Source: Clostridiales bacterium UBA1248 (lineage in GTDB: Bacteria; Bacillota; Clostridia; Oscillospirales; CAG-272). From it: a DNA stretch of 19,082 nt. The notes beneath the pieces are model-generated. The model did no database searches. It worked only from the letters and a program-made list of their open reading frames with translations, and was not told the origin of the DNA. The translations under genes and the position numbers were made by a program. This document shows positions 16,114 to 19,082 of the stretch, one piece after another. Position 1 is the first letter of the stretch. The number at the start of each line of letters is the position of its first letter. The DNA lies in the NCBI GenBank assembly GCA_002308615.1, contig DBWC01000110.1, forward strand, positions 350-19,431, given 5' to 3'.

Positions 16114-16853
16114 TTAAGTATGACCTTTGACAGATACAGTCCGTCCGGCGGGACGGTCATCCCGGCGGCGGCTCTGTTTTTTTCTTCTATTATCCTCGGT
16201 ATCGCGCCTTTTTCAATTTTCCCCTCGGATATATAAATAAGCGTTCCTACCATGATCCTTACCATATTGTATAAAAATCCGTTTGCGCTGACGCTGAAAA
16301 TAACGTCGTCGCCCTCGCGCCTCACGCCCGCGTCGTATACCGTGCGCACAGTTGACGAAACGTCAGAGCCGACCGCCATAAACGATGAAAAATCGTGCTC
16401 TCCGATATAGTCCTTTGCCTGTCCGTCAAGCATTTTTTCATCAAGACGGTACGGATACGGAAGCTTCAGCTTATGGAAAAACGGATTTTTTTCCGGGCGG
16501 TTGTAGATGATATAGCAGTATTCTTTGCTTATAGTCTCAAATCTCGGGTTATAGCCGTCCGGCGCGATCTTCGCCTCTTTTACCGCTATATCGTACGGCA
16601 AAAGGCAGTTTATCGCGGCGGGTATGCGGTCTGCCGGCACGGTGTTTCCGCACTCCGGCACGTGTACGGAGCAGAAAAACTGCTTTGCGTGAACTCCCGC
16701 GTCCGTTCTGCTGCAGCCCTGTATTTTACAGTCGGCGCCGAACAGCAGCTTTGACGCGCGCGTAAGCTCTCCCGCTATCGTTTTGGCGTTAGACTGTATC
16801 TGAAATCCGCTGTAATTTACACCGGAATACGACAATTCAAGCAAATACGTCAT
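16110..16853 (-). CDS. truA: tRNA pseudouridine(38-40) synthase TruA
   Basis: This 247-residue cytoplasmic enzyme converts uridines 38, 39 and 40 of the tRNA anticodon arm to pseudouridine. The N-terminal strand (YLLELSYSGVNYSGFQIQ, 3-20) and the catalytic RTDAGVHA motif with nucleophile Asp51 are clear. The later FDFSSF-like sequence (HDFSSFMAVGS) and NGFLYNMVRIMVGTLI are diagnostic of TruA. Length is normal. It overlaps ecfT and the DUF5711-like gene by 4 bases each, in keeping with the ecfA1-ecfA2-ecfT-truA order seen widely in Bacillota. The frequent next genes rplM and rpsI are not here. Confidence 0.97.
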   Translation of the reverse strand: MTYLLELSYSGVNYSGFQIQSNAKTIAGELTRASKLLFGADCKIQGCSRTDAGVHAKQFFCSVHVPECGNTVPADRIPAAINCLLPYDIAVKEAKIAPDGYNPRFETISKEYCYIIYNRPEKNPFFHKLKLPYPYRLDEKMLDGQAKDYIGEHDFSSFMAVGSDVSSTVRTVYDAGVRREGDDVIFSVSANGFLYNMVRIMVGTLIYISEGKIEKGAIPRIIEEKNRAAAGMTVPPDGLYLSKVILK

Positions 16854-17686
16854 AATCCCATCATACCTCTTATCGCGTCAAACGGGTACATATTAAGCAC
16901 TATTACGCCCGCAAGCGCGGCGGCGGATAAGAACAGCCATACGAAGTCGGAAAATCTGAATTTCATTTTATTCAGCTTCGTTCTGCCTTTGCCGCCTCTG
17001 TAGCCGCGGCAGATCATGGCGTCCGCCAGCTCGAACGCGTGGCGCACAGCCGAAGCGAGCAGCGGTACGAATATCGCCAAAAGCGCCCTCGCGCGCTTCA
17101 TAAGGCTGCCGGTGGAAAAATCCGTTCCTCTCGCCTTCTGCGCGGACATTATCTTTTCCGTTTCTTCGAGCAGCGTGGGGATAAAGCGCAAAGCGATAGA
17201 CATGACGAGCGCGAAATCGTGCACCGGCACGCCTATTTTCGCAAGCGGCAGCATCAGTCCCTCTATGCCGTCCGTCAGAACTATAGGAGATGTCGTATAC
17301 GAAAGCATGACCGACGTCGTGGTTATGAGCACGATTATGCGTATGAACATCTTTACGGCGAATATTATGCCGTTTGAATATATTTTTATAAAATACCACT
17401 CGAGCAACAGATCGCCGGTGCGCGTAAAGAATATCTGGAATATCGTTGTAAAGATCAGTATGAAAACTATAGGCTTAAGACCCTTAACAAGCGTTTTGAA
17501 CGATATGCGCGAAAGTAGGAATATGATAAGCGAGAGTATGAACAGAAGCGCAAACGCCGGCCCGCTTGACGCGACGAAGACCGCGACGATAAGTATAAGC
17601 GTTATTATGATTTTCGCTCTCGCGTCTATTTTGTGTATTACGGAATTGCCGGGAAAATACTGGCCGAGCGTTATATCACGGATCAT
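16850..17686 (-). CDS. ecfT: Energy-coupling factor transporter transmembrane protein EcfT
   Basis: This 278-residue integral membrane protein is the scaffold of the ECF vitamin or metal uptake transporter. It links the two ATPases to exchangeable substrate-binding S components. The N-terminal HKIDARAK motif (18-25) and four to six hydrophobic helices (for example 26-58, 70-88 and 105-128) fit the family. The two coupling motifs that dock on the ATPases are present as ARG (185-187) and CRG in AMICRGYRGG (223-232). An almost ideal GGAGGTGA ribosome binding site lies inside the end of ecfA2, and the start overlaps that gene's stop by 4 bases. No S component is encoded here, so this is probably a shared group II module. 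Confidence 0.96.
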   Translation of the reverse strand: MIRDITLGQYFPGNSVIHKIDARAKIIITLILIVAVFVASSGPAFALLFILSLIIFLLSRISFKTLVKGLKPIVFILIFTTIFQIFFTRTGDLLLEWYFIKIYSNGIIFAVKMFIRIIVLITTTSVMLSYTTSPIVLTDGIEGLMLPLAKIGVPVHDFALVMSIALRFIPTLLEETEKIMSAQKARGTDFSTGSLMKRARALLAIFVPLLASAVRHAFELADAMICRGYRGGKGRTKLNKMKFRFSDFVWLFLSAAALAGVIVLNMYPFDAIRGMMGL

Positions 17687-18543
17687 TTGCCGTCACCTCC
17701 GCCGAGCATTTTCATAATATCCTCAAACGTCGCGTCCACCGTGTAAAGCGGTCTGTCAAAGTTTACGCCGAGCGACTTTGCGCGGTAGACCATTTTCGTT
17801 ATCTGCGGCACGGAAAGACCCATATCGCGTAGAGCCGCGGGATCTTCGAATATCTCCGCTTTCGTTCCGCACTTATATACGCCGTCACGGGACAATACTA
17901 TTATCCTGTCGCAGTATTTTGCCATATCCTCCATACTGTGGCTTATAATGACGACGGATATGCCTTTTTCTCTCTGGTATTTTTTGAGCTTTGACAGAAT
18001 ATCGTCTCTGCCCTGCGGGTCAAGCCCAGCCGCCGGCTCGTCAAGTATGAGATACTGCGGCTCCATGGCGATTATGCCGGCTATAGCCGCGCGTCTTCTC
18101 TGACCGCCGGAAATATCAAACGGGGATTTCTGCAGTTCTTCCTCGGACAAGCCCACGAACCTCGCGGCGTCCATTACTCTGCGCTTTATCTCGTCGTCGG
18201 GCAGACCCATGTTTTTCGGGCCGTAGGCTATATCGTGCTCGACCGTATCTTCAAAAAGCTGATATTCGGGGTACTGGAAAACGAGGCCGACCTTAAAAAA
18301 GTTTTCTTTTTTCTTCTTTTTGTCGGCGTTAATATCAACTCCGTCGACCGTTACCCTGCCCTCGTTCGGCTTATACAAGCCGTTGCAGAGCTGAGCGATG
18401 GTCGATTTGCCGCAGCCCGTCTGACCTATGAGCCCGGTTATTTCATTTTCGTTAACCGTAAGGTTTATTTTGTCAAGCGCCTTGTGTTCAAACGGGGTGT
18501 TCTGCCCGTAGACGTAAGACACGTTTTCAAATATTATAGGCAA
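17683..18543 (-). CDS. ecfA2: Energy-coupling factor transporter ATPase EcfA2
   Basis: This 286-residue ABC ATPase is the second nucleotide-binding subunit of the ECF transporter. Walker A GQTGCGKS (40-47), Q-loop Gln90 in LVFQYPEYQLFEDTV, signature ISGGQ (144-148), Walker B LILDEP (165-170) and switch His in ISHSMED are intact. The C-terminal tail has the EcfA2-like MGLSVPQITKM segment. The start codon is TTG with an AGAGGT site 6 bases upstream, and the gene overlaps ecfA1 by 10 bases. A poly-lysine insert follows DINADK (about 74-79), a small lineage feature that breaks no motif. Confidence 0.96.
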   Translation of the reverse strand: MPIIFENVSYVYGQNTPFEHKALDKINLTVNENEITGLIGQTGCGKSTIAQLCNGLYKPNEGRVTVDGVDINADKKKKKENFFKVGLVFQYPEYQLFEDTVEHDIAYGPKNMGLPDDEIKRRVMDAARFVGLSEEELQKSPFDISGGQRRRAAIAGIIAMEPQYLILDEPAAGLDPQGRDDILSKLKKYQREKGISVVIISHSMEDMAKYCDRIIVLSRDGVYKCGTKAEIFEDPAALRDMGLSVPQITKMVYRAKSLGVNFDRPLYTVDATFEDIMKMLGGGDGK

Positions 18544-19082
18544 AGTTGACCTCTTTTGTCATCAAGTAATCGTTTAAGCGCTTCCGCGCCTTCATCCGTG
18601 TGCAGCGGCAGATCCCCTTCGTACGCTCCGGCTTTTTTCAGCTTGTAGAAAAGCTCGGTGACCTGCGGCACGTCAAGACTGACCGAATGAAGCGTATCCA
18701 CCTGCGTGAATATCTGATCCGGCGTACCGTCCATAAAAACTGCGCCTTTGTTCAGCACTATAACGCGGTCGGCGTCCGTCGCCTCGTTCATATAGTGCGT
18801 TATCGTTATTATCGTGACGTCGCCGCGCCTGTGCAGCTCGTCTATCGTGTTCATTATCGCCTCTCTGCCCTGCGGGTCGAGCATGGCGGTGGATTCGTCG
18901 AATATTATACATTCCGGATGCATCGCAAGCACGCCGGCGACTGCTATGCGCTGTTTCTGACCGCCGGACAGCCTGTGCGGAGCGGATTTTTCATGCCCCT
19001 CCATGCCCACGGCTTTGAGCATTTCCGTGACGGTCTTGCGGATTTCAACGGGATCTACGCCCAGATTCTCCGGGCCGAACGC
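18534..19082 (-). CDS. ecfA1: Energy-coupling factor transporter ATPase EcfA1, partial (N terminus outside window)
   Basis: This is the C-terminal 182 residues of the first ECF ATPase; the reading frame stays open to the window edge. Upstream of the internal Met codon at 19022 it continues as AFGPENLGV, the conserved EcfA segment after the Q-loop, so 19022 is not the true start. Signature LSGGQKQR, Walker B IIFDES and switch His in TITHYMNEA are present, and the EcfA1-type VSLDVPQVTELF tail follows. Walker A and the Q-loop (about 100 residues) must lie beyond 19082. In related genomes ecfA1 follows rplQ, which may be the case here but cannot be seen. Confidence 0.96.
   Translation of the reverse strand, partial: AFGPENLGVDPVEIRKTVTEMLKAVGMEGHEKSAPHRLSGGQKQRIAVAGVLAMHPECIIFDESTAMLDPQGREAIMNTIDELHRRGDVTIITITHYMNEATDADRVIVLNKGAVFMDGTPDQIFTQVDTLHSVSLDVPQVTELFYKLKKAGAYEGDLPLHTDEGAEALKRLLDDKRGQLCL

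Noticed and set aside
1..19082. CRISPR array, tRNA, rRNA, insertion sequence or prophage
   Set aside because: No regularly spaced repeats, cloverleaf-like sequences, transposase or phage gene products were seen on either strand. Nearly the whole window is dense minus-strand coding sequence.

Overview
The window looks like chromosomal DNA from a member of the Bacillota, most likely class Clostridia and probably an uncultured gut or rumen-type carbohydrate degrader. The reasons are an ECF vitamin-transporter energizing module joined to truA, a zinc-finger ClpE-type chaperone, a DUF5711-like protein beside a CvpA-family protein, strong GGAGG ribosome binding sites, intrinsic terminators and a large GH3 lipoprotein. 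The class-level call is inference. All eleven coding sequences I can support and the partial twelfth lie on the minus strand, so transcription runs from high to low coordinates. I see no tRNA, rRNA, CRISPR array, insertion sequence or phage gene, and no gene-free stretch longer than 300 bases.

From the right edge (19082) down to 7834 there is one tightly packed array of nine genes: ecfA1 (cut by the window edge), ecfA2, ecfT, truA, a DUF5711-like membrane protein, a CvpA-family membrane protein, a ClpE-like AAA+ unfoldase, a P-type-ATPase-like membrane protein and a BMP-family lipoprotein. Gaps are 11 bases or less and several neighbours overlap by 4 bases (ATGA), so the array is probably one operon or several nested ones. 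EcfA1, EcfA2 and EcfT together energize vitamin or metal uptake; no substrate-binding S component is present here.

The most unusual gene is the P-type-ATPase-like protein at 8970-11735. It keeps the fold signals of a P2-type cation pump: actuator domain, ten or so membrane segments and the recognisable P-domain-to-M6 region. However, the catalytic Asp of DKTGT is replaced by Pro, TGES reads SGGD, TGDGVND reads IGQHLYD, and the KGAPE and DPPR motifs and part of the ion site are also altered. The reading frame is intact over 921 codons. It therefore looks like a pseudo-ATPase, and its stop codon overlaps the start of a BMP/PnrA/Med-type solute-binding lipoprotein. I propose this pair, possibly with the ClpE-like gene, as the candidate undescribed system of the window.

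Next, a single EF-G paralogue (5585-7651) has its own sigma-A-like promoter and an intrinsic terminator. It has Tyr where canonical EF-G has the catalytic His of the DTPGH motif.

The left third (63-5438) is a three-gene carbohydrate operon: a surface GH3 glycosidase lipoprotein with C-terminal discoidin-like domains, a Gfo/Idh/MocA oxidoreductase and a TIM-barrel sugar phosphate isomerase/epimerase-like protein, closed by a terminator at 22-46. The combination could hydrolyse glycans outside the cell and then rework the sugar by oxidation and isomerisation inside.
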